Of a DNA stretch of 64,000 nt, positions 11,835-24,866 are shown piece after piece (positions within the stretch are counted from its first letter, which is position 1; every line of letters starts with the position of its first letter). The DNA is from Ovis canadensis. Lineage: Eukaryota; Chordata; Mammalia; Artiodactyla; Bovidae. The notes beneath the pieces are model-generated. The model saw nothing but the letters and a program-made list of their open reading frames with translations, ran no database searches and had not been told where the DNA came from. The DNA lies in assembly GCF_042477335.2 (NCBI RefSeq), contig NC_091254.1:98915001-98979000 (forward strand), written 5' to 3'. The position numbers were made by a program, and so were the translations under genes.

Positions 11835-11957
11835 GACAACAAGAAGATGAAGAAGTCTCTGGAGGAAGAGCAGAGAGCCCGCAAAGACCTGGAGAAGCTG
11901 GTGAGGAAGGTTCTCAAGAACATGAATGACCCTGCTTGGGATGAGACGAACCTCTGA
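11835..11957 (+). CDS. ARHGEF7: ARHGEF7 terminal coding exon with PDZ ligand
   Basis: The exon reads DNKKMKKSLEEEQRARKDLE, continues KLVRKVLKNMNDPAWDETNL and stops at TGA 11955-11957. The Glu/Lys/Arg-rich part completes the coiled coil. The last four residues, ETNL, are the known class I PDZ ligand of beta-PIX that binds Scribble and Shank. The exon is 41 codons including the stop and joins 10988 without a split codon. It is intact, with no frameshift. Confidence 0.97.
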   Translation, partial: DNKKMKKSLEEEQRARKDLEKLVRKVLKNMNDPAWDETNL

Positions 11958-12727
11958 GGGGTGTCCTGGTGCTCCGTTAAGACCGGTTCCGAGACTGAGC
12001 CGGAGCCCTACACGGAGCACGTCGCTGCAGCCCCGCCCCTGACGCTCAGGCTGCTGGCGGGGCCGTGCGTGGAGACTGCAGCCGGGCGGCCGTGAGCTCC
12101 AGGCCGAGCCCAGACCGCGTCCCCCAACACCCAGTAGCTCATCCCGCAGTGAGCACAGTGGCGGCGTCTGGACTTGCGGGCTCCGAGTGAACGCCTGTCA
12201 GTGTCCTGTGGATGTTCCCTGGAAATGTCCCGCTCTGAACGCACACGGAGGGGCTTCCGTCTGGGCTGGCTGCTGGGTCGCAGTCCCTTTGCACTCACCT
12301 CTCTGCTCCCGCGCCCTGGGGCTCAAGCTCACTGCTCGTGGGGACCGGAGGCTGCAGACCCACAGGTGTCTCTGGGGGTGCCTGCTGTGCTGAGGCTATC
12401 CAGAAACACCGCCCGCAGTGTCTGCCTGCGGGGCCTGTAGACCGCAGGGGCCCCGTCTACGCCCCCAGGCTCCCGGTCGAGCAGGGTCGCAGTCCGTGTG
12501 CAGCACTGGGCTGAACCTGGGGCCTCGCCTTGGCCCCGAACCCGAGAACCGTGCCTGCTGCCCCCGGGCCCCGTGGCAGCTGGGCGCACGCCCGCCCCTG
12601 TGAGCACGTGCATGGCAGAGGGTGCCTGGCTGGGGCTGGCCTGGTGACTCGGCCAGGTGCACCGTCCCGTCCTCCCAGAAGGAGCAGCTCCCTGAAGCCT
12701 GTAAATAAAGTGTGTTATTTATTGCAC
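11958..12727 (+). other. ARHGEF7 3' UTR
   Basis: About 770 bases of GC-rich sequence run from the stop to the AATAAA at 12704-12709. The cleavage site is likely in the TTATTGCA region at about 12718-12730. Open frames in this part, including one of about 208 codons on the minus strand, are chance frames in GC-rich sequence. Confidence 0.75.
12704..12709 (+). terminator. ARHGEF7 polyA signal
   Basis: AATAAA lies 750 bases after the stop and is followed by GTGTGTTATTTATT, a good GU/U-rich downstream element. It is the first canonical signal after the coding end. Confidence 0.8.
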
Positions 12728-14313
12728 GTCGCTGCAGCCCATGAGGACGCACTGCCGGGCGCAGGTGGCCTCTGCGTGAGGCCGCTCTGACCCCAACACC
12801 TGCCATCCCGTCGGGTGCGCGGGCAGGCCTTCCGTGCTTGCTGAGGAGGCAGTGTCTGCACTGTTTCTGCACGAATCGCGCAGTGGAACATGCCCGAGAC
12901 GCCCCGAGAAGGGGGTGTCGAGATGAGGGCCCCCCCCCCCCCACGCTGAGTCCAGCTGGCAGGCCCATAGGAGGGGGCCTGTCCTCAGGCCCGGAGCCCC
13001 GCCCAGGGTCCAGCCAGTTCACAGGACCTGCTCCTCCGCCCTGCTCTTCTGAAGAGGTCGTTTGTACAGTGAGATGAACTTGTAGAGGACAAGTGTCGTG
13101 TCCTTAAAAGCCCAAACTCCAGCCCCTGGATCAGGGGTGTCTCGGAAATGCCTGCGTGGCGTCAGACGTGACTGTGACCTGCGCTCCTCTGTCTGCATCG
13201 GCCGGACGCCCCCGAGCTGGAGCAGCTGCTGGTCTGGGTGCCCGTGGCCCCGCCCTCAGCCTCCCCTGCTCCGGGGTGGGGTGGGGTGGGGTGGGGGGGT
13301 GGGGAGGGGGCAGGGGGGAGGGTGTCTGGGGCCTTGAAGGCCTGGACCGTGTAACGAGAACTGCCGACTTCTTGTGTTTACGTTTTATTTTCTTCGTTAG
13401 TGGCAGGGCTGGGAAGATGGCCCTTGGAGTGTTTGGTGAGCCCCGTTTTCGTGGGAGGCCCTTTGGTGAGGCATGAGACCTTGTAGTGGGAAATAGCCGA
13501 TCGCGTGCTGAAGTTTGCTGTCGCGCGCAAATTCTAACTCAGGAACCGCATCCTCACCTGACTCTCCAGCACTCTGTGGTGGGCGGTGCTGCCCGCACCC
13601 TGGTGGGGTGCCTGCAGAGCCTGCCTTAACTGCTGACTTGAGCACGTGTGTTCTCAACCCTCCCGGCGGGTGGCCATTGACATGCTTGTGTGACGCATCC
13701 TTCCCGGGTCCCAGGGTTTTTCCTGAGCTTTCGAGGAAGCAGAGACGATGCATCTGAGCAGTTCTTCCTACAGACCTGCGCTGTTGTCAGTGGAGGGGAT
13801 GTCAGGAAGGGGCCGTCTGCCTGTTGGAGTCGCCTCTGCCTCACTTTCCACGGACGAGGAGACGGAGCCACGTCCTCGCCCGGGCGGGAGGGGACGCGCC
13901 GGAGCCGTCGTGGAGGCGTGCTCTGCAGCAGGTTGAGCCGTCGTCGAGAACTCCCCACAGGCCCCCGGTGGCTGCGCCCGTGTTTCCGTAGGACGTGCAG
14001 GGGCTCCTTTCACAGCTGTGCTGGTGCTCCGCGGACGCCCCCCTGGTGTCCTGGTCTTGACTACTCACGCTCTGTTGTAATTACCATTAAACTGACTATT
14101 TTTCTTATGTTACAAACATGTCACTTTATTGTTTGTGGTGGTTTTTTTTTTTTTTGGCATATGTGTGTGTTACCTTTATCCTTCTGAATTTTTTTTTTTT
14201 TGTATTTTAAAATTCTGGTGTGAATTTTTGATGCTGGAAAATACCACATTTATGTTTAAAATCTAGAGTTTGGGAATATTTGAAGATAAGTTAGGAAACA
14301 AAGCTTGAGAGAA
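12728..14313. other. Intergenic DNA downstream of ARHGEF7
   Basis: GC-rich sequence with a 14-base C run at about 12933-12947 and a dense G-run cluster at 13272-13322. From about 14080 it turns AT-rich, with T runs at 14142 and 14193. No gene is recognisable. Open frames here are chance frames. Confidence 0.6.
13272..13322 (+). other. G-quadruplex-capable G-run cluster
   Basis: GGGGTGGGG-type units repeat at least five times, followed by longer G runs, giving well over four runs of three or more G within 50 bases. It lies about 560 bases past the ARHGEF7 polyA signal. G-rich pause elements downstream of polyA sites are known to assist termination; that role here is inference. Confidence 0.5.
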
Positions 14314-14530
14314 GGGCTTCCCAGGTGGCAGTGGGGGTAGAGAACCTGCCTTCCAACACAGGAGACGTAAGAGAGGCAGGCTCCATCCTGGGTCGGGAAG
14401 ATCCCCTGGAGGAGGGAATGGCATCCCACTCCAGTGTTCTTGCCTGGAGAATCCCATGGACAGAGGAGCCTGGCGGGCTACGGTCCATGGGGTCACAGAG
14501 TCGGATACGACTGAATCGATTTAGCACGCG
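14314..14530 (+). repeat. Bov-tA/Bov-A2-type SINE
   Basis: It starts GGGCTTCCCAGGTGGCAGTG and includes the diagnostic GAGAATCCCATGGACAGAGG and a GGTCACAGAGTCGGATACGACTGA-like 3' part. This is the tRNA-derived head joined to a BovB-derived tail typical of ruminant SINEs. Confidence 0.88.
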
Positions 14531-16543
14531 TGAAAAATGAGAACAAGTCTGAGGGAAGGACAGACTGCCGTCTGGGGGCCGAAGGCTCTCACCCCAGGAG
14601 GTCCAGGTCGACCCCGAGTGGGGCTTGGTGGAGGGCAGACGCCTTTCCCTGGGCCCCGTGGGCCCCTCAGAGCCGCGTGGCAGGAGATGGCCTCGCCCCT
14701 CCCTCCACTCCGTCCTGGTGGAGGCAGGTGTTGGGGAGCAACCAGGCCAGGTGGGGGGCGGCGTTCCCAGGACATCCGCCCCGCTTCCCTGGAGCTTCCG
14801 CCACACAGGACGGAGCTGACGGCATGGTCAGGGTCTCGGCCCAGGGCTCCGTGTTCAGGACGCGTTCCGTCAGACGGCCTGGGCGCCCCTGTCATCGTCT
14901 CTGGGTCAGAGCACAGGGAAGCACGTGGCGGTACATCTGCCCTTTGGAAGGCTTCCTCGAGTGCAGGTGGTGCCAACACGCCTCTGGCTCAGTTTTAAAA
15001 TTTTTCTATTTGGCCACACCATGCTGTGTGTGGGTGCTTAGTTCCCTGACCAGGGATTGGACCTGGTTACTGTCCAGCAAAACGGATGACGGCGCTGGTT
15101 TCCTGAGGCCGCTGTGGCAGGGGTGGTGAACTGGGTGGGTTCTGAGAGCAGAGCCTCATCTCGGGGGTCCTGAGGCCTGAAGTTGGGAGCCCACGTGGTG
15201 GTGGCCTGTCCCTCTGGAGGCCCTGGCCCTGGGGGTCCCCTCCCGGCCCCCGTGGTGGCATGTCCCGGGGCCTCGGGCTCAGCCTCTGTTGGCGTGTGTC
15301 CGCTTGTCCACCCTGGGCCCTCCCCCCGTGGTTCTGCTTCCTCTCCCTGGAGGGACGCCTGTCCCATTGGGTTAGACTTCAAACCGATGGCGTCTGCAGA
15401 GGCCCAGCTTCACTTGGGGACATGTGCATGGGTGCTCGGGGTCAGGACTGGAACGGACTTTCCGGGAGATACCGTTAGACCTGTCCCGGGGGGGATGTGG
15501 ACTCAGCTCCAGCGCTGGCCTGTCCCAGCGCTGGCCTGTCTCCCCGCTGGCCTGGGGCACCTCCCCTCGCAGAGGCCACTTGTGTGTGGCTAGGTTCCCA
15601 GCTAACCACCATCCCCGCCCTGGCACTGACTGGGGAGGAGCGTCTTCTATTTGAGAGAAGCCAGGGCGGTTCCCACGGGAAGACCTCTGGTCCAGGACAG
15701 ACCGCGTCTTCTCGGCTAAAATCGCGTCACCAGGGAAAAGGCTCGGCCAATAACAGGAGATGCCAGCCCAGGCCCCCGTGAGCTCCCCGTGGGCCCCTGC
15801 AGGCCAGCCTGGCCGGTCAGCAAAGTGGGCAACAGACCCTGGGCTTCCTGGGCGCAGAGGGGATGGTCCGTCTGCTCTTTCTGGGTCCTGCCAGCGCTGT
15901 GATGACCCGGGCCCCCGCCCCACCCACCTGAGCCAGCACTTCAGCCCTGCCCTGGGGGTCTGTCCTGAGTGCCCTCACCTCCCCGGCTTCCCTGCGCTGA
16001 CCCAGCCCTCGCACGGCCGCACGTGACCTTCCCCGCTGCTTCCCTGGAAGCTGGTCCATCGATGAACGTGAACCCGCTGCACGGTGGTGTGAAGTCAGTT
16101 CCCAGGAGGGTACCTGGCTGCCAACACTCCCGGCAGCAACGTGAACTGGGGCGGCTGTTCTGGGGACAGCCTGGCCGCTCCTCAGAAGCTGAGCCTGGAG
16201 CCACTGCCTGACCCAGGGAGGCCGTGGCTGGGGCTGTGTCCGAGGGAGGTGGGAACCCATGTGCACAGAAAACCCGTACGTGGACGTCCACAGTGGTGTT
16301 ACACGTAGCGGCCGAGGAAGTGGGACAGCCCAGACGTCCGTCAGAGGACGGACGGGTCAGCAGGACGTCCGCCACGTGGAGGGCTGTCCTGGAGCCGTGA
16401 AGGGGGTTGGTCTGGCGCCCGCGCCCCCCAGATGCACCCTGAGCACAGCAGGCGGGAGACACCAGACTGAGGTCTACGTGTTGTGAGATTCCACGACGGG
16501 ACATGTCCAGAGGTGAATTCGGGCTCGGGGTGGCTTAGAGACC
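14531..16543. other. Intergenic GC-rich DNA
   Basis: No gene recognised. A partial tRNA-derived SINE lies at 14994-15080. A short imperfect repeat, CAGCGCTGGCCTGTC, occurs at about 15510-15555. Multiple overlapping open frames on both strands reflect the GC content and have no family match that I can see. Confidence 0.55.
14994..15080 (-). repeat. Partial CHR-type tRNA-derived SINE
   Basis: The segment TTGGCCACACCATGCTGTGT through CCCTGACCAGGGATTGGACC is the reverse of the head of cetartiodactyl CHR-type SINEs, whose pol III B box reads GGTTCGANNCC. It is short and diverged. Confidence 0.5.
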
Positions 16544-16549
16544 CCTCTG
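16544..16549 (+). repeat. Target-site duplication of LTR 1 (left)
   Basis: CCTCTG here is repeated exactly at 17840-17845 on the other side of the LTR. Six-base duplications are typical of class II (ERVK-like) elements. Confidence 0.85.
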
Positions 16550-17839
16550 TGCCGGGAGCCGGTGTGAGGAATCCCGCCCGTGGCAACAGTCATGAGGAGG
16601 GAAGCCCGACAAAACGCAAAGGCGTGGCCTGGCTTCAGGGGTTCCCCGAGTTTTCCTGAGCATGTACCCCCAAAACCAGAGTCGGCCTGATTTTATTGTG
16701 CTGTGCTTTTCCACTCTTCTGACACTCTGGAAAAAGCTACCTCAGGGCTTCAGTCTTCTGCATTTGAAAGGAATGTTTCAGCTAAAACCCCCTCTGATGG
16801 CTCTCTAACTTGCCTAACAGGTTCCCCCGGACTTTTTACAACTTGTGAATTGTTTATATAGCTCCTCAACCGCAAGAGGCACAAAGCTTAAAGCATCTTA
16901 AAGATACAGAGCCTTTTCTAAAGAGCTAAAAATCATATTGGTGACAGGTTTTCACTGTTGACTCAATGACTGCTGCCAGGCCTCCACATTCTTTATCTTT
17001 TAGGCACCTGAAGGATATTAATGTAATTGGGATATAGAAAAAGGAATATAATAGTTTTGATATTAACAACACTAGACTTTTGAGTTAATTACTTTTCTTT
17101 GTTATAAATCACTGTACTCCTTTTACTTGTTATAAATTGCTGTATCTTTGCTATGTAAGAATGTAACTTTATTTAGTGCTTTCTGAGAGTGGCACCAGAC
17201 TTTGGGAAGAACAACATGAATAAGTCTTCTGGTTGAAAAACCCTTATCAGAAAAAAAGGCTGTAAAATGCTAATTGGCCCTCTGGCCGGAAGACGATGTA
17301 AATCATCTAAGACTTGTGTATACAACTAGGTATGCAGAGAGAAAGCCTGGTTTTGATAAGAGTCAGGGCTGCTGACACTGCATAATTTTACATTATCCAT
17401 TGATCTCTATGTACAAAAAAAGGTATGAAAGGCCTTCCTAGACAACAGAGACCGGGCCAGTCGCTGGACTGGTTTCCCCTGTGTCTCCTCTTTACTCTGT
17501 TTTCTGGCTGAATTCCCATCTGGGGCGTGGAGGCTCGCCATGTCTACTTACTTGCCCCGGCTTCTAAGATCCACACGAGAGGGAGCCCAAGGTGGGGCAC
17601 CCCCTGCTATTCAGGAGGACGCCGGTGGCCTAATGTAGATGGTGCAAGCTCCTCGTCTGAAGCTTTATTGGCTTTCCACGTAAACCAAGGTATTCAGCCT
17701 CTTTTCTCCACTTAATTTTCCTACTACACTATTTCTTCCTAATCTAATCTTATATTTCTAATTAAATAAATAAGTTTTTCCTCGCCCATGCCATCCCCGC
17801 TTCGAATTACCCTGGATCCACCGGGGCTGGACCCTAGCA
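16550..17839 (+). mobile_element. Solo LTR 1, ERVK-like
   Basis: A 1290-bp element starting TGCCGGGAGCC and ending GGACCCTAGCA, so it has TG...CA ends, flanked by the 6-bp duplication CCTCTG. It is about the same length as, and clearly related along its whole length to, the LTR at 40935-42240. AATAAA-type signals lie near 17764-17775 in the 3' part. No internal retroviral genes are adjacent, so it is a solo LTR left by LTR-LTR recombination. The short frame at 17527-17715 is part of the LTR and not a gene. It resembles the BTLTR1 group by memory; the subfamily is not confirmed. Confidence 0.9.
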
Positions 17840-17845
17840 CCTCTG

Positions 17846-18937
17846 GGAGGGTGGGGGTGTCTGCTCACAGTGCTGGGGGTCTCCCTGGGCTGATGGCAGG
17901 CTGTGGACCCTGGACCATACACTCCAGACAGCTGAGCTACACCCAGTGGACGGTAGCACGGCCCCGGGCGCTGCTGGACAGAGGGGACTGCCTGGCCCTG
18001 GGCGCTGCTGGACGCCCAACCTGACCCTCCGAGCCCCTGGACGTGGGCTCGTTATGGGGCACCCAGCACGGGACAGTCCCGTGCCTGTGTGTGTATCATC
18101 ACCTTGTTTTCAGGTGAGGAAACTGGGGCGAGAGAGGCTGGGTCTCATGGTCGGGGGGTGGGGGAGCAAAGCCTCTTCATCTCGCAGGAGCTGGGGCGAG
18201 CTTGGTGCCCCGCCAAGCGCTGGTCAAGGTGGCCCTGCCCCAGAGGCCCTGAGCCGGCCCCAGCCGACTGACTGCCTGCTCCCCTCCCCGGGGCTCCCCG
18301 CTCCTCGTCACATCCGGCTCTGACCTCCAGTGACCTCAGCTTCCTTGGACTCAGCACCTGCTCCCCGCGGGCCACAGCTCCCAGCGTGAGCCTCCCTTCC
18401 ACCATCAGCCTACCTTCCTGCTGCCTCCTGTCCTTACTCGCTGGGCTGGAGCTGCTCTGTCCCCTCCTCCCCTGGACCCTGACACCCCCTCTCCCGCCCG
18501 CAACTCCTGTCCCCATGCACCAAGGCCACTCCATCCAGGGCCCGCCCTGCAGCCTCGTGGAGACCACAGCCCTGGCCGGACGGCACCTTGCTGGCCTGCC
18601 TGTCCACTTGGAGCCCAGGGCCCACCCCTCCACCCTGGTTTCCCCTCCCGCCAAGTCCAGTCGGGCTACCAGTCGCTGACTGTAATTAAACAGCAGGAAA
18701 CGCCTTCGGCCATAGCCCTTGTTTACTTTTCCCTGGGTGATTGCGTTGTCCCCGGCTGACTCTTGCCTCCTGACGGCCTTTCAGGACGACGCTGTGAAAA
18801 CAGAGCTCTCTCTGCTCTGCACAGACCCTGTTCTGTTGCCTGGCTTCACATGTGCCGTGTGAAGGCTGAAGCCCCCATGTGACCCGCTTGCCCGCTCCTG
18901 CTTGATCTCTGGCTCCTTGTCTGCCACCCTTGGACAG
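17846..18937. other. Intergenic GC-rich DNA
   Basis: No gene recognised. A possible MIR remnant lies at about 18095-18150 (CAGGTGAGGAAACTGGGGCG resembles the MIR core). The stretch 18230-18660 is C-rich and encodes only chance frames. Confidence 0.5.
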
Positions 18938-19258
18938 CATGGAGATCCAGCCAGTCCATCCTAAAGGAGTTCAGACCTGAGTGTTCACTGGAAGGACTGA
19001 TGTTGAAGCTGAAGCTCCAGTATTTTGGCCATCTGATGTGAAGAGCTGACTCATTGGAAAAGACCCTGATGCTGGGGGAAATTGAGGGCAGGAGGAGAAG
19101 GGGACGACAGAGAATGAGATGGTTGGATGGCATCACCGACTCAATGGGCATGAGTTTGAGTAAACTCCGGGAGTTGGTGATGGACAGGGAGGCCTGGCGT
19201 GCTGTGGTTCACGGGGTCCCAAAGAGCCAGACAGGACTGAGCAGCAGAACTGAACTGC
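18938..19258 (+). repeat. BovB 3' end, 5'-truncated
   Basis: It starts at ATGGAGATCCAGCCAGTCC and runs through the C-terminal coding part of BovB ([20 protein letters not shown] is encoded) to a tail ending AGAACTGAACTG. It lies about 200-500 bp upstream of the cAMP-response element near TEX29. Confidence 0.88.
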
Positions 19259-19470
19259 GTGCTGTCCACAGACACGCGGGGCCCTCCAGGGCTCTCAGCT
19301 TCACCAAGCCTGCCTCACTCCAGGGCCTCGGGGCCTTAGCCTTGCGGGACCGGTTCTGCAGAGGAGACTGGCAGGGCAGTTGGACCAGCGTCGTGCAGGC
19401 AGGGGCTTGGGGTGGGGTCCCCAGCCGCTTCCGCCCTGTGCAGCCTCTGTGTGATGTCACGGGGCCTGTG

Positions 19471-19478
19471 TGACGTCA
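19471..19478. promoter_or_regulatory. Full cAMP-response element upstream of TEX29
   Basis: The perfect palindrome TGACGTCA lies 260 bases upstream of the TEX29 start codon. A one-mismatch copy, TGATGTCA, is at 19452-19459, 19 bases away. CREM-tau acts through such sites on many post-meiotic testis genes, and TEX29 is testis-expressed, so a promoter role is plausible but inferred. The local sequence is GC-rich without a clear TATA box. Confidence 0.5.
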
Positions 19479-19680
19479 CAGCCGGCAGGCGGGCCTGCCC
19501 TGGCCGGGAGCCGTGGCGGGTGGGGCGCTGGCCAGTCCCTCGCTTGGTCTGAGCGCTGCTGTGCACGTGGAGCCTGTCGTGAGGCGCGTGGCTGGGGCTC
19601 GGCTGGGACATGCCTGCCAGGTGTGGCCAGGCCCCTGCCGGCCGCCCCCGTCCCGCGCCAGCCACACTGGGGCCCCTAGC

Positions 19681-19737
19681 TGACCAGTTCTCCCCCCCAG
19701 GTTCCCGTGACCCCTCAGCCCTCCTTCAGCTGCTACG
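19681..19737 (+). other. TEX29 5' leader with acceptor-like site
   Basis: TTCTCCCCCCCAG ending at 19700 is a good 3' splice acceptor (pyrimidine tract plus CAG) 37 bases before the ATG. This suggests that TEX29 has an upstream non-coding exon and that coding starts in its second exon. The start ATG at 19738 has A at -3 (CTACGATG), an adequate Kozak context. Confidence 0.45.
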
Positions 19738-19795
19738 ATGAGATATGCGCCCGAGTTCAAGAAGTCCCCCTCGCACCTCCTGAAGAAGTTTGCAG
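19738..19795 (+). CDS. TEX29: TEX29 coding exon 1
   Basis: TEX29 (testis expressed 29) is a small vertebrate single-pass membrane protein of unknown molecular function. This exon encodes MRYAPEFKKSPSHLLKKFA and the first base of Val20, ending before the donor GTGACT at 19796. The sequence closely matches the N-terminus I recall for the human protein. The five exons (58, 111, 70, 164 and 41 nt) sum to 444 nt, that is 147 aa plus a stop, against about 151 aa in human. The start was chosen because it matches the family N-terminus and has a purine at -3. There is no signal peptide, so the N-terminal basic stretch and later membrane helix suggest a signal-anchor, which is inference. Confidence 0.95.
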
Positions 19796-21752
<1,957 letters not shown>

Positions 21753-22915
21753 CTTGCAGGATGGGCCTCCTTCCACGTCCCCTGGCCACATCACCCTGCT
21801 TGGTGCTGCCCAGAAAAAGAGGGCTTGGAGGGGCTGGCTAGGGGCCTTCAGCCACAGAGAACGTTCGCTGCCCGGAGGGCCTGCGTGCTATTGCAGAGGC
21901 TTCTTTGAGCTCCCTCCATTGGGAGCGTAGAGGGCTGAGCTGGACCCACCGGGTCCACAGAAAGAGCTGGCTCGGGCTGGGGCCCCTGGCACCGTGTGCA
22001 GGGACACAGCTGACCTGGCGGGGGTCGCGGCTACAAGGGCCCAGGACGGGCTGCCGTCGGGTCAGAATAAGATGTCAACCGGACATAATTCTGCTCCCCA
22101 TCCTGAGCCCAGGGACGAACCTGGGGGTCAGGGTAAGACTGGCAGGGATGCCCAGGAGGGGCAGGGCCTGAGCCAGGGAGTGGCCGCACCCCCTAGGTCA
22201 GGCAGTGGGGGGGTACACCGAGAAGCAGGACTCGGGGGGGGGGTGCCTGAAGCAAGGGTGGGGGTGGGGAGGAGGAGGCGAACCACAATGCGTGGATCCC
22301 AAGGGACGCTGCAATGGTGCTTCCTGGATTTTCTGCCTCTGGGCTCGTCTGGGTTAGTGTCTCCAAGCCCTCAAGCTCCACTTGGTGGTAGATGCATTTT
22401 CCTAGCCTGTATGCCTCCCTTTTAGAAGCAGGGGTGAAGGCTTGAGGACTTTGGGGAAGGGCACATGGTCTCGGGAGCAGGCAGTCTGCAGGAGGCCTCA
22501 CCGGATGCAAGGAAGAGCCCCTGGCACTGGCTTCGGACCCTCAACAGCTTGGACACTTTGGGAAATGTGTCTCGGGTCCTCGCCCCCCAGGGGCATGCTG
22601 CGCTCTGCGGGCAGCCAGGTCTCCTCTGTGGTCCCAGGGGGGCTCAGTCCCCCACCCTGAAGACCTGCCTTCTTGTTCCTGGAGCCGGGAAGTCAGACAC
22701 ACTGCCCCGCGGGGCAGGCAATCCCACTCAACACGTCACTCCAGCACCTTTAAGAAAGTGATGTTCCGGGCAAAACCGTTCAAGAAGCTAAAGCATCGGC
22801 GAGATTTGGGTTCAGTCAAATGGGGAACAGTGTCTTCCCTTGGGGTGAAGATTTGGTATTTAGGGCAAAAGAGGAGTGAGTTCAGCTCAAAAAAGAGGCA
22901 GAAAAGAGGCTGCAT

Positions 22916-23125
22916 ATTTGGGACACTCCACTGGAAAAGCCCCCGATGCTGGGAAAGGTTGAAGGCAGAAGGAGACGGGGCCACAGAGGCTGAGGTGGGT
23001 GGAGGGCGTCCCCGGCTCGATGCACATGAATGAGCCTGAGTGGACTCCGGGAGCTGGTGGTGGACAGGGAGGCCTGGCGTGTTGCAGTCCACGGCGTCAC
23101 AGAGTTGGACACGACTGGACGTGGT
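22916..23125 (+). repeat. BovB 3' end fragment
   Basis: Matches the final coding and tail part of BovB, for example CACTGGAAAAGCCCCCGATG and GTTGGACACGACTGGA. It is more diverged than the other tails in the window and lacks the (TGAACT) tail. Confidence 0.75.
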
Positions 23126-23255
23126 GTCCCACAGATCTCTGAGGCTCTGTGAAGTTTTCCTGACTCCATTTCTCTCCGATACTCAGACCGCATGCTCTCG
23201 GTGGACTTATCTTTGGCTTTGCCGATTCTTTTCTTTTGTGGCCCAAATCAACCAC

Positions 23256-23495
23256 ATGACATAGCCACTTGTAGAACAATGAGCCCTCTTCAAGGACAGA
23301 AAATTCCTGGGTTTGTGTTCTTTTCTAGGTTCCTTAGGGACACTAATAATTTAGGTGCAAAAAAGAATAAGGCTTATTTTTCAAATAAGTGATAGGCATA
23401 AGGTGATGGTACTAATTTACATGATGTCTCAAATACAAACATTTACAAATGGCCAGCTCCCACCACGAAACTGATGAGAAGATGCTCAGGGACGA
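23256..23495 (+). repeat. Left arm of 240-bp inverted repeat
   Basis: This arm is the reverse complement of 25018-25258. By eye I find only two substitutions (at about 23264 and 23397) and one 2-base indel (near 23472). The content is single-copy-looking AT-rich sequence that I do not recognise as a known repeat. The inner edge carries a small perfect hairpin at 23479-23506. Confidence 0.92.
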
Positions 23496-23499
23496 CTGA

Positions 23500-24450
23500 G
23501 CATCTTTTGTTTGCTCCTCTGGTGAGACTCTCATTTCCAGGATTATACTTTCAACCTCAGAATTTCTATTTGGGTCTTTTTTAAATTAAATAATTTCTTT
23601 TTCTTGGTGAGATATCATTCTCATACTCTGTTCTTCAGATATGGCTTTCTTTAGTTCTCTGAGCCTGTTTAAAATAAAGTCTCTGCCCAGTAACTCTAAT
23701 ATCTGGGCTTCCTGAGAGACCATTTCTATTGATGGCCTTTTTCATATCATGTACAATGGCCATATTTTCTTGTTACTTTGCAGGTATCATAGCCTTTGTT
23801 GTGGTGGTTGAAAACCAGACATTTAAATTATATAATGTGGCAACTCTGAAAACCAGGTTCTCCTGCCTCCTAAAGCTCTCGCTGGGGCCGGGTCATTGTT
23901 TACCAATGACTTTTCTAAGTGGATTCTGTAGCGTCTGTCTTCTTTGCAGTGTGTGCTCACTGAAGGCTCTGCTTTGGTTAGCCTAGTGGTCAGCTTGTGT
24001 CTGGACAGAAACCTCTGTAGACGCCCGGAGGTCATCTCCCAGTCTCCACCAAAGGCCCTGTGTGTGGGCTGGGACCCTGCGTCACCCAGGTGGTCCCCAG
24101 CTCTGCCTTAGTCTCCGCTTCCTGCTTGCACGGAACCTGAAGGTCAGCCAGCAGGGTGAGCCTGGGACCACCTCTGCTCTCCTAGGGATTCTCCCTGCCT
24201 TCCAAGGGCTACATCGCAGCTCTCCAAGTCTCCCTGGAGACGGACCGCTCCCCAGGCTTTCCCTCGAAGCTTTCTGATCAGCCTGATGTTTGCCCCGAGC
24301 TGCTATCAACCACTTCAGCCGCTGTGATTTCAACAGTTGCCTCTGATTGTTTCCAGCCGACCGTAATTTGCCGCTTTTTGCGTTCATCCTTTTGTTGTCA
24401 TTTTGCGGTTTTAGTGGTTGGACGCGTCTCACTATTTGGAGAGAAGCCAG
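23500..24450 (-). repeat. Old L1-like sequence (spacer of the inverted repeat)
   Basis: Phrases such as GAAAACCAGACATTTAAATT and ATGTGGCAACTCTGAAAACC resemble the 3' region of old mammalian L1 (L1M) elements. The rest is heavily decayed. The limits and strand are approximate. Confidence 0.35.
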
Positions 24451-24673
24451 TCTAGCTCACTTCATCTCCATCATGGAGTTTCTCTTCCTAGAGGACTTTG
24501 GTGTCCTAAGCACATATGCAGCTTAGTTTTTCTGAGACATGTACTGTGGGAAACTCCTAAAAAGCAGGAAACTTTCACATCCAAAGGGTAGTGGGTTTGC
24601 TCTTCAATCTTCTATATATAAAGATGCAAAGACATGAAATTCCCAGGTCAAGTCACAGGACAGGTCACTGCTT

Positions 24674-24866
24674 TTGCTGTGCAGCCGCTCAGTCCTGTCT
24701 GACTCCTTGTGACCCCGTGGGCTGCAGCACGCCAGGCCTCCCTGTCCTTCACCAACTCCTGGAGTTTACTCAAACTCATGTCCATTGAGTTGGTGATGCC
24801 ATCCAACCATCTCCTCCTCTGTCGTCCCCGTCTCCTCCTGCCTTCAATCTTTCCCAGCATCACGTC
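24674..24866 (-). repeat. BovB 3' end, minus strand
   Basis: Reverse complement of the BovB C-terminal coding tail: CAGTCCTGTCTGACTCCTTG through TCGTCCCCGTCTCCTCCTGC and CAATCTTTCCCAGCATCA. Confidence 0.85.
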
